Assembly: GCF_021800405.1 (NCBI RefSeq)
Contig: NZ_CP084550.1
Location: 2,852,001 to 2,916,000, forward strand
Direction: 5' to 3'
DNA length: 64,000 nt
Source of the DNA: Arthrobacter sp. FW306-07-I
GTDB taxonomy: Bacteria > Actinomycetota > Actinomycetes > Actinomycetales > Micrococcaceae
The position numbers and the translations under genes were made by a program. The notes below the pieces were generated by a model, which was not told the origin of the DNA, searched no databases, and was given only the letters and a program-made list of their open reading frames with translations. The first letter of the stretch is position 1, and each line of letters opens with the position of its first letter. Shown here piece after piece: positions 39,691 to 48,950 of this stretch.

Positions 39691-39696
39691 AGTCTA
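39691..39696 (-). promoter_or_regulatory. -10 element TAGACT for leaderless chorismate mutase
   Basis: TAGACT, six bases (GGAGCC), then ATG at 39684. The GGAG lies too near the start to serve as a ribosome site, favouring leaderless initiation. Confidence 0.5.
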
Positions 39697-39725
39697 TGGG
39701 AGCGGACGGAGTCACCGCGGGTGTG

Positions 39726-39762
39726 AAGCGCCGGTGCCGGCACACTGCCGGCACCGGAGCTT
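39726..39762 (-). terminator. Terminator of the oligopeptide ABC operon
   Basis: A 12-bp GC-rich perfect stem (39731-39742 and 39746-39757) with a three-base loop, extended by AAGC/GCTT. It follows the dppDF-type gene stop on the minus strand by about 20 bases. Confidence 0.7.
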
Positions 39763-39782
39763 TACGGTAACGACTTTCCGGG

Positions 39783-41492
39783 TCAGATGCCCAGGAGCGC
39801 CCGGTGCTCCTCCCTGCGTTTCGCCTGTTCGGCCGGATCAGGCACCGGCAGGGAGGCAATCAGCCGCCGCGTGTAGTCATGCTGCGGGTTACCCATGACC
39901 TGGCTGCCGATCCCCTGCTCCACCAGCTTGCCCTTGTACAGGACGCCGACCCAGGAGGACAGGATGTCCACCACCGCAAGATCGTGGCTGATGAACAGGC
40001 AGCCGAAGCCAAATTCCTCCTGGATGTCCCGGAACAGCTCCAGGACCTTCGCCTGCACCGAAACGTCCAGGGCCGACGTCGGCTCATCCGCTATCAGCAA
40101 CCGGGGGTTCAGGCTCAGGGCACGCGCCAGCGACGCCCGCTGCCGCTGGCCGCCGGACAGTTCGTGCGGGTACCGGCCCGCGTACGACGCCGGCAGCTGG
40201 ACTGATTCAAGCAGCTCACCAACGCGCTTGCGCGCCTGGGCATCGCTTGGCCGGGTGTGGATAACCATGGGCTCGGCGATGCACTCTCCGATGGTCAACT
40301 GCGGGTTGAAGGAGGCAGCCGGGTCCTGGAACACGAAGCCAATATCCTTGCGCAGCGGCTTGAACGTGCGCTCGCGAAGGTTCAGCATCTCGTAGCCCAG
40401 CACCTTGAGGCTCCCGCCGGTAGTGCGGTTGAGCCCGGCAATAGCGCGGCCGATAGTGGTCTTGCCGGACCCCGACTCCCCCACCAAGCCAAACACCTCC
40501 CCCCTGGACAAGGTGAAACTGACACCATCCACGGCTTTGAAGGCAGGCGTCCCAAGCCGCCCCGGGTACTCGATCTCCAGCTTGTCGGCCGCCACCAGCA
40601 CTTCCTCATCCTGGTGGCGGCGTTCGGTCAGGCCTGCCGACGCCGAGTTGCGGCCAAGGTGCGGCACCGCGGCAAGGAGGCTGCGCGTGTAGTCCTGCCT
40701 GGGTTCGGCGAACAGCGTCTTCGCAGGGGCTTCCTCCACGACGTCGCCCTGGTACATCACCACCACGCGGTCCGCCAGGTCTGCCACCACGCCCATGTTG
40801 TGCGTGATCAGCACGATCGAGGTGCCGTACTTGTCCCGCAGGTCCCGGAGGAGTTCCAGGATTTCGGCCTGGACGGTGACATCCAGGGCAGTGGTGGGTT
40901 CGTCGGCAACAATAAGGCCTGGATTCAGCGCCAGTGCCGCCGCGATCACGACCCGCTGCTTCTGCCCGCCGGAGAACTGGTGCGGGTAGTAGTTGACGCG
41001 GTGTTCGGGATCGGGGATGCCCACCTTGCCCAGGGCCTCGATGGCGCGGGCTTTGGCTTCCTTCGCCGACACCCGTCCCCCGCCGTTTGCTCCCGCATGG
41101 GCACGGATGCCTTCGGCGATCTGCCACCCCACCGTGAACACAGGGTTCAGGGCGGTGGACGGCTCCTGGAACACCATGGCCACGTCGCGGCCGCGGATCT
41201 GGCGCAGCCGACCCGGGCTGAGGCTGATGACGTTGGCGCCGTTGATCAGCACCGCACCCGAACTCACAGCCGTTTCCGGCAGCAGGCCAAGGATGGTCTT
41301 CGCCGTCACCGTCTTGCCGGACCCGGACTCGCCCACGATCGCCACCACCTCGCCGGCCCTGACCTCCAGGCTGACATCCTTGACGGCACGCACGTCACCG
41401 CCGTCCGTAGCGAAGGTGACTTTCAGGTGGTCGATATCCAGGACTGTTTTCCGGTCCTGCTGGTCTGACAGGTAACCGAGATTTTCGCTCAC
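39783..41492 (-). CDS. Fused two-domain peptide ABC transporter ATPase (DppD-DppF type)
   Basis: A 569-residue fusion of two ABC ATPase domains. The first has Walker A GESGSGKTVTAK and signature FSGGQKQRV, the second GESGSGKTTIGR and LSGGQRQRAS. Both have intact Walker B aspartate-glutamate pairs (LIVADEPT and LLIADEPT). Fusion of DppD and DppF is common in actinobacteria. It energises import of oligopeptides or nickel-like ligands through the two permeases coded just upstream on the same strand. The GTG start overlaps the DppC-type stop by four bases. A terminator hairpin lies downstream. Confidence 0.95.
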   Translation of the reverse strand: MSENLGYLSDQQDRKTVLDIDHLKVTFATDGGDVRAVKDVSLEVRAGEVVAIVGESGSGKTVTAKTILGLLPETAVSSGAVLINGANVISLSPGRLRQIRGRDVAMVFQEPSTALNPVFTVGWQIAEGIRAHAGANGGGRVSAKEAKARAIEALGKVGIPDPEHRVNYYPHQFSGGQKQRVVIAAALALNPGLIVADEPTTALDVTVQAEILELLRDLRDKYGTSIVLITHNMGVVADLADRVVVMYQGDVVEEAPAKTLFAEPRQDYTRSLLAAVPHLGRNSASAGLTERRHQDEEVLVAADKLEIEYPGRLGTPAFKAVDGVSFTLSRGEVFGLVGESGSGKTTIGRAIAGLNRTTGGSLKVLGYEMLNLRERTFKPLRKDIGFVFQDPAASFNPQLTIGECIAEPMVIHTRPSDAQARKRVGELLESVQLPASYAGRYPHELSGGQRQRASLARALSLNPRLLIADEPTSALDVSVQAKVLELFRDIQEEFGFGCLFISHDLAVVDILSSWVGVLYKGKLVEQGIGSQVMGNPQHDYTRRLIASLPVPDPAEQAKRREEHRALLGI

Positions 41493-42532
41493 GGGTTGCT
41501 CAATTCTGTTTCGGGGCCGGACCCGCCGGGAGCGGCGGTTGCAGCGGGAGCGGCCGGCGTGGCACCAGCGCCCTTGCGGCCGCTGCGCTTACGGCCGCGG
41601 AGGCGCGGATCGTTGAGGTCGTTGATGCTTTCGCCCACCAGCGTCAGCCCAAGGACTGTCCAGACGATGGCCAGGCCGGGGAAAAGGCCCGTCCACCAGA
41701 TGCCCGATGTGGTGTCCGCAAGCGCCTTGTTCAGGTCGAAGCCCCACTCGGCCGCAGAGCTTGGTTCAATGCCGAAGCCCAGGAAGCCGAGCCCGGCCAG
41801 GGTCAGGATGGCTTCGGAGGCGTTGAGGGTGAAGATCAGCGGCAGGGTGCGGGTGGCGTTGCGGTAGATGTGCCGGGTCATGATCCGGATGTTCGATGCA
41901 CCCACCACCTTGGCCGACTCAACGAAAGGTTCTGCCTTCAGCCGGATGGTCTCTGCCCGGATCACCCTGAAGTACTGCGGGATGAACACCACCGTGATGG
42001 AGATGGCCGCCGCCAGGATCCCGCCAAACAGGCTGGACTGGCCGCCGCTGATGACGATGGCCATCACGATGGCCACCAGCAGTGACGGGAACGCGTAGAT
42101 CGCGTCGGCCACCACTACGAGGACGCGGTCCAGCCAGCCGCCGATGTAGCCGCTCACCAGGCCGAGGATGACGCCGGCGAAGATGGAGAGGACCACGGCC
42201 ACGATGATGACCAGCAGCGCTGTCTGGGTACCCCAGATGACGCGTGACAGGACGTCGTAGCCGCCCACGGTGGTGCCCAGGAGGTGTTTGCCGCCCGGGG
42301 CTTGCTGGGTGGGGAAACTGCCGTCGGCGTCGGACAGTTGCGCGAAGCCGTAGGGCGCCAGCAGCGGTGCGGCCAGCGCCGTGAGCAGGAAGATGCCGGT
42401 AAGGACCAGGCCCACCACCAGCATGAAGCGCTGCAGGCCGACGCTTTTGTTGTAGTGCGACACAACCGGCAGCCGGCCGATGAAGGATGCCCGCGGGTTG
42501 GCGACAGGTGCGAGAGTGGTTTCGGCGGTCAT
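41489..42532 (-). CDS. Peptide ABC transporter permease (DppC type)
   Basis: A 347-residue permease with an N-terminal OppC-N region, six hydrophobic segments and the ABC-contact loop around EAILTLAGLGFLGFGIEPSS. The C-terminus is basic and low-complexity (RGRKRSGRKGAG). It forms a heterodimer with the adjoining DppB-type permease. Its ATG begins one base after the DppB stop region, and its stop overlaps the ATPase start, so the operon is coupled. Substrate class is inferred from the solute-binding protein in the same cluster. Confidence 0.93.
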   Translation of the reverse strand: MTAETTLAPVANPRASFIGRLPVVSHYNKSVGLQRFMLVVGLVLTGIFLLTALAAPLLAPYGFAQLSDADGSFPTQQAPGGKHLLGTTVGGYDVLSRVIWGTQTALLVIIVAVVLSIFAGVILGLVSGYIGGWLDRVLVVVADAIYAFPSLLVAIVMAIVISGGQSSLFGGILAAAISITVVFIPQYFRVIRAETIRLKAEPFVESAKVVGASNIRIMTRHIYRNATRTLPLIFTLNASEAILTLAGLGFLGFGIEPSSAAEWGFDLNKALADTTSGIWWTGLFPGLAIVWTVLGLTLVGESINDLNDPRLRGRKRSGRKGAGATPAAPAATAAPGGSGPETELSNP

Positions 42533-42533
42533 G

Positions 42534-43625
42534 TCAGTACCTCACGCGTGGGTCGATCAGCGCGGCGAGGATGTCCACGATGAAGTTGGTGACGGCGACG
42601 ATGACGGCCAGCAGCACCACAATGCCCTGGACGGCCACGAAGTCGCGCGCCGTAAGGTAGTTGGCCAGCTGGAACCCGAGGCCCTTCCATTCGAAGGTGG
42701 TTTCGGTGAGCACGGCGCCGCCGAGCAGCACCGCGATCTGCAGGCCCATGACGGTGATGATGGGGATCAGCGCCGGCTTGTAGGCGTGCTTGGTGACCAG
42801 CCGGAACTCGCTGACGCCACGTGAGCGGCCGGCCTCGACGTAATCCTTGCCGAGGGTACCGATGACGTTGGTGCGGACCAGCCGCAGGAAGACACCTGCG
42901 GTCAGGAGGCCCAGTGCCAGCGCCGGAAGGACAGCATGGGACATGACGTCGCTGAAGGCCGCCATGTTCCCGCTGCGGAGGGCGTCCAGCCAGTAGATGC
43001 CGGTGGGAGCTTCCAGCGCGGTGAGGGACAGCTCGGTCCTGGTGTTGGCACGGCCGGCTACGGGAAGCCAGCCCAGCCACACCGAGAACACCAGCTTCAG
43101 CAGCATGCCGGCGAAGAAGACCGGGGTGGCGTAGAAGAGGATGGCCAGGATTCGGAGCACGGCGTCCGGCAGGTGGTCACGCCGTTGCGCGGCAACCATG
43201 CCGAGCGGGATTCCCACCAGCAGGGCGACGATGAGGGCGTTGATGGCCAGCTCCAGTGTGGCCGAGCCGTAGGTGGTCAGCATCTCGGTGACCTGGCGGT
43301 TGTCCGAAAGCGTCGTGCCGAAGTTTCCTGAGACCAGCTGGCCCAGGTATTCGAAGTACTGCACGAGCACGGGCCGGTCATAGCCGGCGGCATGGATACG
43401 TTCCTGCAACTGGTCCGGGGGCAGCCGGCCGCCCATGGCGGCCGTGATGGGATCCCCGGTGATCCGCATGAGGAAGAACACCATGGTGACCAGGATGAGG
43501 ATGGTTGGGAAAATCAGCAGGAAGCGGACCAGGATGTACTGGCCCAGCCCTCCGCCTGCCTGCTTTTTCTTGGGCGGAAGGAGTGCGTCCGCGTCACTGG
43601 GTGGCGCTTCAATCAAAGTTGTCAT
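42534..43625 (-). CDS. Peptide ABC transporter permease (DppB type)
   Basis: A 363-residue permease with an N-terminal cytoplasmic tail of about 30 residues and six membrane segments. The EAA-like loop is VEAGRSRGVSEFRLVTKHAYKPALIPI. It is family-typical in length and order. It follows the solute-binding protein gene after a 127-base gap that contains a terminator-like hairpin, so its expression may be attenuated relative to the binding protein. ATG start; the ribosome site is moderate. Confidence 0.93.
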   Translation of the reverse strand: MTTLIEAPPSDADALLPPKKKQAGGGLGQYILVRFLLIFPTILILVTMVFFLMRITGDPITAAMGGRLPPDQLQERIHAAGYDRPVLVQYFEYLGQLVSGNFGTTLSDNRQVTEMLTTYGSATLELAINALIVALLVGIPLGMVAAQRRDHLPDAVLRILAILFYATPVFFAGMLLKLVFSVWLGWLPVAGRANTRTELSLTALEAPTGIYWLDALRSGNMAAFSDVMSHAVLPALALGLLTAGVFLRLVRTNVIGTLGKDYVEAGRSRGVSEFRLVTKHAYKPALIPIITVMGLQIAVLLGGAVLTETTFEWKGLGFQLANYLTARDFVAVQGIVVLLAVIVAVTNFIVDILAALIDPRVRY

Positions 43626-43690
43626 CGGTACCTGGATTCGTGGTGACCGGGAGCCAGCATTCCCCTCGGTGCTGGCTGATGACCGGCAAA

Positions 43691-43719
43691 AGGCGGGACA
43701 CCGTTTCGGCGTCCCGCCT
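43691..43719 (-). terminator. Intra-operon hairpin followed by TTTT between binding protein and permease genes
   Basis: On the minus strand a nine-base stem AGGCGGGAC/GTCCCGCCT, with three further pairs around TTT and one mismatch, is followed by TTTTGCC. It fits an intrinsic terminator or partial attenuator. Confidence 0.65.
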
Positions 43720-43752
43720 CTGGCCTGTCAGAGCCCGATGGGGGTGGAGTGC

Positions 43753-45393
43753 TTACTTGGAAAGGACGCCAAGACGGGTCTTGAAGGAAGGATCAAGGGT
43801 CTTCTCGACGCCCTTGACATCCTTCCCGGCCACCAGCAGCTGCGAGCCCTGGAGAAGCGGCAGGGTGGAAAGGTCCTTGGCCACAGCTGTCTGGACGTCG
43901 CCGATCAGCTTCTGCCGCTCGGTCTTGTCCGGGGTGGTGAGCTGCTTCTGCACCAGGTCCGTGACGGTCGGGTTCTCGTAGTGGTTCTTCAGGAAGTTGC
44001 CGGGGATGAAGAACGGCGTGAGGTAGTTATCCGCATCGGAGTAGTCCGGGAACCACCCCAGCTGGTACACGGGGTAGGCGTCAGCAGTGCGTGCCTTGGA
44101 GTAGGTCACCCATTCGGTGGACTGCAGGTCCACGGTGAACAGCCCTGACTTCTCCAGCTGCTCCTTGACCATGGCGTACTCGTCACCGGAGGACTTGCCG
44201 TAGTGGTCCGGGTTGTACTGCAGCTTGATGTTGACCGGACCGGTGATGCCGGCGTCGGACAGGGCCTTCTTGGCCTTGTCCACGCTCGGCTTGCCGCTGC
44301 CGTCGCCGTACATCTCCTTCATCGGCTGGGTTGCGCCGGGCAGGCCGTCAGGGACAACCGAGTACGCCGGGACGTAGGTGCCCTTGTAGACCTGGTCCGA
44401 AATGGCCTGGCGGTCCACGATGTCGGCCATGGCCTGCCGCACCGCGAGGGCCTTGGCAGGGTTGGCTTCCGGCGTCTTGGCGCCGAAGGGCATGGTGTCG
44501 AAGTTGAAGACGATGTACCGCAGTTCGCCACCGGGGCCCTTGTAGACCTTGACCTTGGAGTCCTTGTCCAGGTCCGCGGCATCGGTTGCGGTCAGGCTGC
44601 GGCCGGCAACGTCGATGTTTCCGCCCTGCACGTCCAGCTTGAGGTTGTTGGAATCGGCGTAGTACTTGATGACGGCACTGTCATTGGCCGGCTTGCCCAA
44701 CAGCCCGTTGTAGTCCGGGTTGCTCTTGAGGCTGACCAGTTCGTTCTTCTTGTAGGAATCGATGGTGTACGGGCCCGCGAAGGGCTTGCCGGCAACGATG
44801 TCTTCGTCGCTCATGACTTTGTCGGCCGGGAACACTTCCTCATCGACGATGGGGCCCGTGTTGGTGCCCAGGACGCTGGGGAACACCTGGTCGTTGGCCT
44901 GCTTGAGAGTAAAGACGACGGTGGTGTCGTCCTTCGCCTCAACCGACTTGAGGTTGGACAACAGGGACGCCGGACCGTTGGGGTCGTCGATCTTCACCAC
45001 GCGGTCGTAGGAGAATTTCACGTCCGAGGCGGTCAGGGCATGGCCGTTGGCGAACTTCAGGTTCGGTTTCAGCTTCACGGTGAACTCGGTGGGTGCCGTG
45101 AAGGAGGCGGACTCCGCGACATCGGGGCTGACCTCGGCAGAGCCGGGCTTGGAGTTCATCAGGAAGGGGTAGACCTGGTTCATCACCAGGAAGGATCCTG
45201 CGTCGTAGGAGCCGGCGGGGTCGAGGGTGACGACTTTGTCGGTCGTTCCGAAAGTGATGGCACCGCCACCGGCGCTGCCGCCGCTGGACGTTCCACCGCC
45301 GCCGCCCGATGGCCCGGTGCAGGCTGTCAGGGCCAGGGCGGAGATGCCTGCCAGCGCGATGGCGCGGTGCAGGCCGGTTGTGCTCTTGATCAT
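43753..45393 (-). CDS. Oligopeptide ABC transporter solute-binding lipoprotein
   Basis: A 546-residue SBP_bac_5 family lipoprotein. The signal peptide ends in the lipobox LTAC, so it is anchored to the outer face of the membrane. A Gly/Ser-rich spacer follows, then the bilobed domain (FGTTDKVVTLDPAGSYD, KFANGHALTASDVKFSYDRV). It captures peptides or similar ligands for the DppB/C permeases. I chose the ATG of MIKSTTGLHR because it begins the signal peptide; the 31 upstream codons carry no plausible leader. A terminator-like hairpin after its stop probably keeps its level above that of the permeases. Confidence 0.93.
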   Translation of the reverse strand: MIKSTTGLHRAIALAGISALALTACTGPSGGGGGTSSGGSAGGGAITFGTTDKVVTLDPAGSYDAGSFLVMNQVYPFLMNSKPGSAEVSPDVAESASFTAPTEFTVKLKPNLKFANGHALTASDVKFSYDRVVKIDDPNGPASLLSNLKSVEAKDDTTVVFTLKQANDQVFPSVLGTNTGPIVDEEVFPADKVMSDEDIVAGKPFAGPYTIDSYKKNELVSLKSNPDYNGLLGKPANDSAVIKYYADSNNLKLDVQGGNIDVAGRSLTATDAADLDKDSKVKVYKGPGGELRYIVFNFDTMPFGAKTPEANPAKALAVRQAMADIVDRQAISDQVYKGTYVPAYSVVPDGLPGATQPMKEMYGDGSGKPSVDKAKKALSDAGITGPVNIKLQYNPDHYGKSSGDEYAMVKEQLEKSGLFTVDLQSTEWVTYSKARTADAYPVYQLGWFPDYSDADNYLTPFFIPGNFLKNHYENPTVTDLVQKQLTTPDKTERQKLIGDVQTAVAKDLSTLPLLQGSQLLVAGKDVKGVEKTLDPSFKTRLGVLSK

Positions 45394-45615
45394 CTGTGAA
45401 CTTTCTGTCCGATGAGTACGCGCACGCCGGAGACACGGGCAATGTTGGCCCCTGCCCCGGCGAGCAGTGCTGATCCCTAGATTCAATCAGAGAGTCAGTC
45501 CTCAATACGGCCAATTCCGTGACTTGAAACACAAAATTTATCTCATTGGTACTGCTGCCCACTGGCCGGACAGATTCTGCTGGCGCCGGGCGGCATCAAA
45601 GTTCCGGGGACAGCA

Positions 45616-45650
45616 AAGCACTGCCCCGGCAATACCCGGGACAGTGCCTT
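45616..45650 (-). terminator. Terminator downstream of mnmA
   Basis: A stem of about 14 bases (AGCACTGCCCCGG paired with CCGGGACAGTGCCT-like arm, one mismatch) with a five-base loop, 13 bases past the mnmA stop. The minus-strand tail is only moderately T-rich. Confidence 0.65.
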
Positions 45651-45662
45651 GGATCAAACAGG

Positions 45663-46796
45663 CTAGAGGGGGGCCCGCTGGAGCGAACGCGCCGCGTCGA
45701 TGGTTGCCTGGCCCAGCACCCTGGTGCCCTGGTAAAGGACCACGGTCTGGCCGGGCGCCACTCCGCGCAGCGGGGTGGTCAGTCGGACCACCAGCTGGCC
45801 TCGGCCATTACCGTCGGCGGCGGGCTCCATCCAGGCAGTGGCCGGAACCGGGTCCCCATGTGCCCGGACCTGCGCGTAGCAGTCGAATTCGGCTCCGGTT
45901 TCCACCTCGTTGATGGGAAGTCCTGCCCAGGAAACCTTGATGCCGCGGATCTCATCAATGGCCAGCAGGGCCTCGGGTCCCACCACCACCTTGTTCTCCT
46001 TGGGCCTGATTTCCAGGACAAAGCGCGGCTTTCCGTCGGCAGCAGGCGTGCCGAGCTTGAGTCCCCGCCGCTGGCCCACGGTGAAGGCGTTCGCCCCGGG
46101 ATGTTCCCCTACCTTGGCGCCGGTCTCATCCACGATGTCACCGCTGGCCATGTCGATTTTTTCGGCGAGCCAGCCCGCAGTATCGCCGTCGGGGATGAAG
46201 CAGATGTCATGGCTGTCCGGCTTGTTGGCGACGGAGAGGCCGCGCCGCTCCGCCTCGGCCCGCACCTCGGCCTTCGACGGGGTGTCCGCCAGCGGAAACA
46301 TCGAGTGCTTGAGCTGTTCGTGGGTGAGCACGCCAAGGACGTAGCTCTGGTCCTTGGCCCAGTCGGCAGCGCGGTGCAGTTCCCGGTTGCCGTCGGCGTC
46401 CTCGATGACCTTGGCGTAGTGGCCGGTACAAACGGCGTCGAAGCCCAGGGCGATGGCCTTCTCCAGCAGGGCGGCGAACTTGATGCGTTCGTTGCAGCGC
46501 ATGCAGGGGTTGGGCGTTCTGCCGGCCGCGTATTCGTCGATGAAGTCCTGGACGACGTCTTCCTTGAAGCGCTCGGAAAAATCCCACACGTAGTAGGGAA
46601 TGCCGAGGACGTCGCAGGCACGCCATGCGTCGCGGGAGTCCTCGATGGTGCAGCATCCACGGCTGCCCGTGCGCAAGGTTCCGGGCATGCGCGAAAGGGC
46701 CAGGTGGACACCGACGACGTCGTGCCCGGCTTCCACCGCGCGGGCGGCGGCAACAGCGGAGTCAACTCCGCCGCTCATGGCTGCTAGTACTCGCAT
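45663..46796 (-). CDS. mnmA: tRNA-specific 2-thiouridylase MnmA
   Basis: A 377-residue enzyme that thiolates U34 of tRNAs for Lys, Glu and Gln. The PP-loop [10 protein letters not shown] opens the protein, [12 protein letters not shown] contains the first catalytic cysteine, and [12 protein letters not shown] the second. The C-terminal domain ends with [19 protein letters not shown] chose the ATG immediately before RVLAAMSGG; the 27 upstream codons are not conserved-looking. It lies 125 bases after the cysteine desulfurase gene on the same strand, which supplies the sulfur. The pairing matches M. tuberculosis Rv3025c-Rv3024c. Confidence 0.96.
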   Translation of the reverse strand: MRVLAAMSGGVDSAVAAARAVEAGHDVVGVHLALSRMPGTLRTGSRGCCTIEDSRDAWRACDVLGIPYYVWDFSERFKEDVVQDFIDEYAAGRTPNPCMRCNERIKFAALLEKAIALGFDAVCTGHYAKVIEDADGNRELHRAADWAKDQSYVLGVLTHEQLKHSMFPLADTPSKAEVRAEAERRGLSVANKPDSHDICFIPDGDTAGWLAEKIDMASGDIVDETGAKVGEHPGANAFTVGQRRGLKLGTPAADGKPRFVLEIRPKENKVVVGPEALLAIDEIRGIKVSWAGLPINEVETGAEFDCYAQVRAHGDPVPATAWMEPAADGNGRGQLVVRLTTPLRGVAPGQTVVLYQGTRVLGQATIDAARSLQRAPL

Positions 46797-46921
46797 GCTG
46801 GCTTTCTGTTGGGGGATGCTTGTTTTCCGGGGCCGTGCTGGTTGCACCGGCGGCGGAAACGATGTTCGCCTATCCATTCTACGGCGGCAGGCAAATCGGC
46901 CGGACAGGTCAGGCCTGAGGG

Positions 46922-48151
46922 TCAGGCGCCGCCCAGCACCTGCCGCGCCACGGTACCCGCGGTCTGGATCGAGGACTCATGCCCGGCCATGCCCGCCTGG
47001 CGCGCCCGTGCGTACGCCTCGGGGAGTGCAGCAAGAAGGGCATCGACGTCCGCCTCGGTGGACGCGTGCCCCAGGCTGAACCGCTGGGCTCCACGCGCCG
47101 TTTCCTCGTCCAGCCCCATGGCCAGCAGCACGTGGGACGGCCGGGGCACGCCCGCGGTGCAGGCCGAACCGGTTGACGATTCGATGCCCGCCAGGTCAAG
47201 GAGGAACAGCAGCGAGTCCCCTTCGCAGCCGGGGAACGTGAAATGGGCGTTGCCAGGAAGCCGGCCGTCGCCGGGCGCGCCGCGAAGGACCGCTTCCGGT
47301 ACCCGTTCGCGGACGCCGTCGATCAGACTGTCCCGAAGGGCAGCAATGCGGGCCGACTCCGTGGGAAGCGCAGCGGCGGCCGCTTCCGCAGCTGCGGCGA
47401 AGGCAGCAATGGAAGCGGTGTCCAGCGTGCCGGAGCGGACGTCGCGCTCTTGCCCCCCACCATGCTGCACTGGTGTCAGCTTCACCGCCCGCCCCAGCAG
47501 AAGTGCCCCCACCCCGACGGGACCACCAATTTTGTGCCCGGAGATGGACATGGCATCCAGGCCGGAGTCCTTGAAGTGCACCGGCACCGAACCGAATGCC
47601 TGGACGGCATCGGAATGCATTGGGACGCCGGCGCCATGGGCAAGTTCAACGATCTGCGGGATCGGCTGAATGGTGCCCACCTCGTTGTTGGCCCACATGA
47701 CGGTCACCAGCGCCACACTCCCTGGATCGCGCGAAAGCTCGGTTTGGAGCACGTCGAGGTCCAGAACTCCTTCGCCGTCGACGGGCAGCCAGGTCACCTC
47801 CGCACCTTCGTGGCGCTCCAGCCATTCCACAGTGTCGAGAACCGCGTGATGTTCGACGGCGGAACAGAGGATGCGCCGCCGCTTGGGGTCTTCTGCCACC
47901 CGGGACCAGTACATACCCTTGACGGCGAGGTTGTCCGACTCGGTTCCTCCCGAGGTAAAGATCACCTCCGAGGGGTGGGCTCCCGCCGCTGCGGCGATGG
48001 CCTCCCGCGCATCTTCCACGGCACGGCGGGCACGCCGGCCGGACCCGTGCAGCGATGAGGGGTTACCGGTCCGCGCGAGTTCCCGGGTCAAGGCGGCGAG
48101 CGCAGCGCCCGAAAGCGGCGTGGTGGCGGCATGGTCGAGGTAGGCGGGCAT
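46922..48151 (-). CDS. iscS: Cysteine desulfurase (IscS/NifS family)
   Basis: A 409-residue PLP enzyme that removes sulfur from cysteine and hands it as persulfide to acceptors. The PLP lysine is in [16 protein letters not shown]. The mobile catalytic cysteine lies in [10 protein letters not shown]-terminal [13 protein letters not shown] is typical of the family. With mnmA next on the strand, its main acceptor is probably tRNA thiolation, although Fe-S cluster supply is possible. TAGAAT lies six bases before the ATG, so the transcript is probably leaderless; GGAGG directly abuts the start and is too close to work. Symbol follows common use; the paralogue set in the genome is unknown. Confidence 0.93.
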   Translation of the reverse strand: MPAYLDHAATTPLSGAALAALTRELARTGNPSSLHGSGRRARRAVEDAREAIAAAAGAHPSEVIFTSGGTESDNLAVKGMYWSRVAEDPKRRRILCSAVEHHAVLDTVEWLERHEGAEVTWLPVDGEGVLDLDVLQTELSRDPGSVALVTVMWANNEVGTIQPIPQIVELAHGAGVPMHSDAVQAFGSVPVHFKDSGLDAMSISGHKIGGPVGVGALLLGRAVKLTPVQHGGGQERDVRSGTLDTASIAAFAAAAEAAAAALPTESARIAALRDSLIDGVRERVPEAVLRGAPGDGRLPGNAHFTFPGCEGDSLLFLLDLAGIESSTGSACTAGVPRPSHVLLAMGLDEETARGAQRFSLGHASTEADVDALLAALPEAYARARQAGMAGHESSIQTAGTVARQVLGGA

Positions 48152-48157
48152 CCTCCA

Positions 48158-48163
48158 ATTCTA
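48158..48163 (-). promoter_or_regulatory. -10 element TAGAAT for leaderless iscS
   Basis: TAGAAT, six bases (TGGAGG), then ATG at 48151, with the same geometry as other leaderless candidates in the window. Confidence 0.5.
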
Positions 48164-48195
48164 TCCCTGCAGGCCCCAATTCCCGGCGGTTGCGG

Positions 48196-48861
48196 TCAGC
48201 CCGCACCCTGGATCCGTGCGCAGCAGTGACCGGGTCCGGTGGCCTCGGCAACACGGTCCTCGGGGCTGCCGCAGCCAACCGCCGCCCCCCGCAGGAAGGC
48301 GCCGTTCATATCGCAGACCACTGTGGCGTGGGCCCGGGAAAGCCGATGGAAGGGGCAGTTGGGCAGCAGGTAGCCGCCGTCACCGTCAGGCTGCGGCTGG
48401 TAGCCCGCCTCCGCCAGGAACTCCTCCAACCCACCGGCTAATTCTGCGAGCTCCCGCCCCTTCCGGAACGCAATTGCGCGCAGGGACTCCCCCACCGGCC
48501 CACCGTCGGCCTGCGAGGTTTCGATGGCAGCGGCCATCAGTTCCCCGGCAAGGTCATAGTTCCGGTCCGGCACGGAGGCTCCCACTTCGCCAGCCATCGG
48601 CCGGTACATCTTGGCCGGACGCCCCGAGCCCGGCCCCACCCTGCCCGCGGGCTTGTGGAACTCCACGGCCAGCAGCCCGTCCTGGACCAGCCTGTCGAGG
48701 TGGAAGGAAACGGTGCTCCGTGCCATGCCCGAAGCCTCGGCCACCTCGTCGCGTCCCACGGGCCGGATCGATGCCGCAACCAGCTCGAACAGCTGCAGCC
48801 TCTTCGCATCCGTGAGTGAGGCGACGGCTGCGATCCTGTCGGCCCAGGGAAGTCGGTACAT
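48196..48861 (-). CDS. ArsR/SufR-like helix-turn-helix regulator with cysteine-rich C-terminus
   Basis: A 221-residue regulator. The N-terminal winged helix (about 15-80; RDEVAEASGMARSTVSFHLDRL) is followed by a helical middle and a C-terminal domain with cysteines in NCPFH, VVCDMN, VGCGSP and GHCCARI. Their spacing is roughly C-X13-C-X13-C-X15-CC, close to the Fe-S ligands of SufR, so it may bind an iron-sulfur cluster. I chose the ATG at 48861 with GGGAGG upstream. The TATAAT -10 of its promoter overlaps a palindrome (48882-48895), suggesting autoregulation. It shares a divergent region with a DoxX gene and lies upstream of iscS. Ligand and targets are inference. Confidence 0.85.
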   Translation of the reverse strand: MYRLPWADRIAAVASLTDAKRLQLFELVAASIRPVGRDEVAEASGMARSTVSFHLDRLVQDGLLAVEFHKPAGRVGPGSGRPAKMYRPMAGEVGASVPDRNYDLAGELMAAAIETSQADGGPVGESLRAIAFRKGRELAELAGGLEEFLAEAGYQPQPDGDGGYLLPNCPFHRLSRAHATVVCDMNGAFLRGAAVGCGSPEDRVAEATGPGHCCARIQGAG

Positions 48862-48881
48862 GATGCCTCCCAAATCCAAAG

Positions 48882-48895
48882 TCAAGATCTCTTGA
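48882..48895. promoter_or_regulatory. Palindromic operator TCAAGA-TC-TCTTGA
   Basis: A perfect 14-base inverted repeat 20 bases upstream of the regulator start. It overlaps the predicted transcription start of the regulator (TATAAT at 48900-48895, minus strand), and its right arm overlaps the -35 of the DoxX promoter. Confidence 0.6.
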
Positions 48896-48920
48896 TTATA
48901 GACCATCAGCTTTCTAAAAT
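48892..48920 (+). promoter_or_regulatory. Promoter of the DoxX gene (TTGATT-17-TAAAAT)
   Basis: The -35 TTGATT (48892-48897) and -10 TAAAAT (48915-48920) are 17 bases apart. Transcription would start near 48927. Both flanking palindromes overlap this promoter. Confidence 0.6.
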
Positions 48921-48940
48921 TACATTATCTACTTTTAGAA
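48912..48940. promoter_or_regulatory. Inverted repeat TTCTAAAA-N13-TTTTAGAA over the DoxX -10 and ribosome site
   Basis: Perfect eight-base arms at 48912-48919 and 48933-48940. The left arm covers the -10, and the right arm touches AGAAGGAG, the DoxX ribosome site. It could be a protein operator; if transcription starts near 48927 only the right arm is in RNA. Confidence 0.6.
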
Positions 48941-48950
48941 GGAGTACACC

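Noticed and set aside
40255..40263. DnaA-box match TGTGGATAA
   Set aside because: It lies inside the peptide-transporter ATPase coding sequence, so a regulatory role is less likely.
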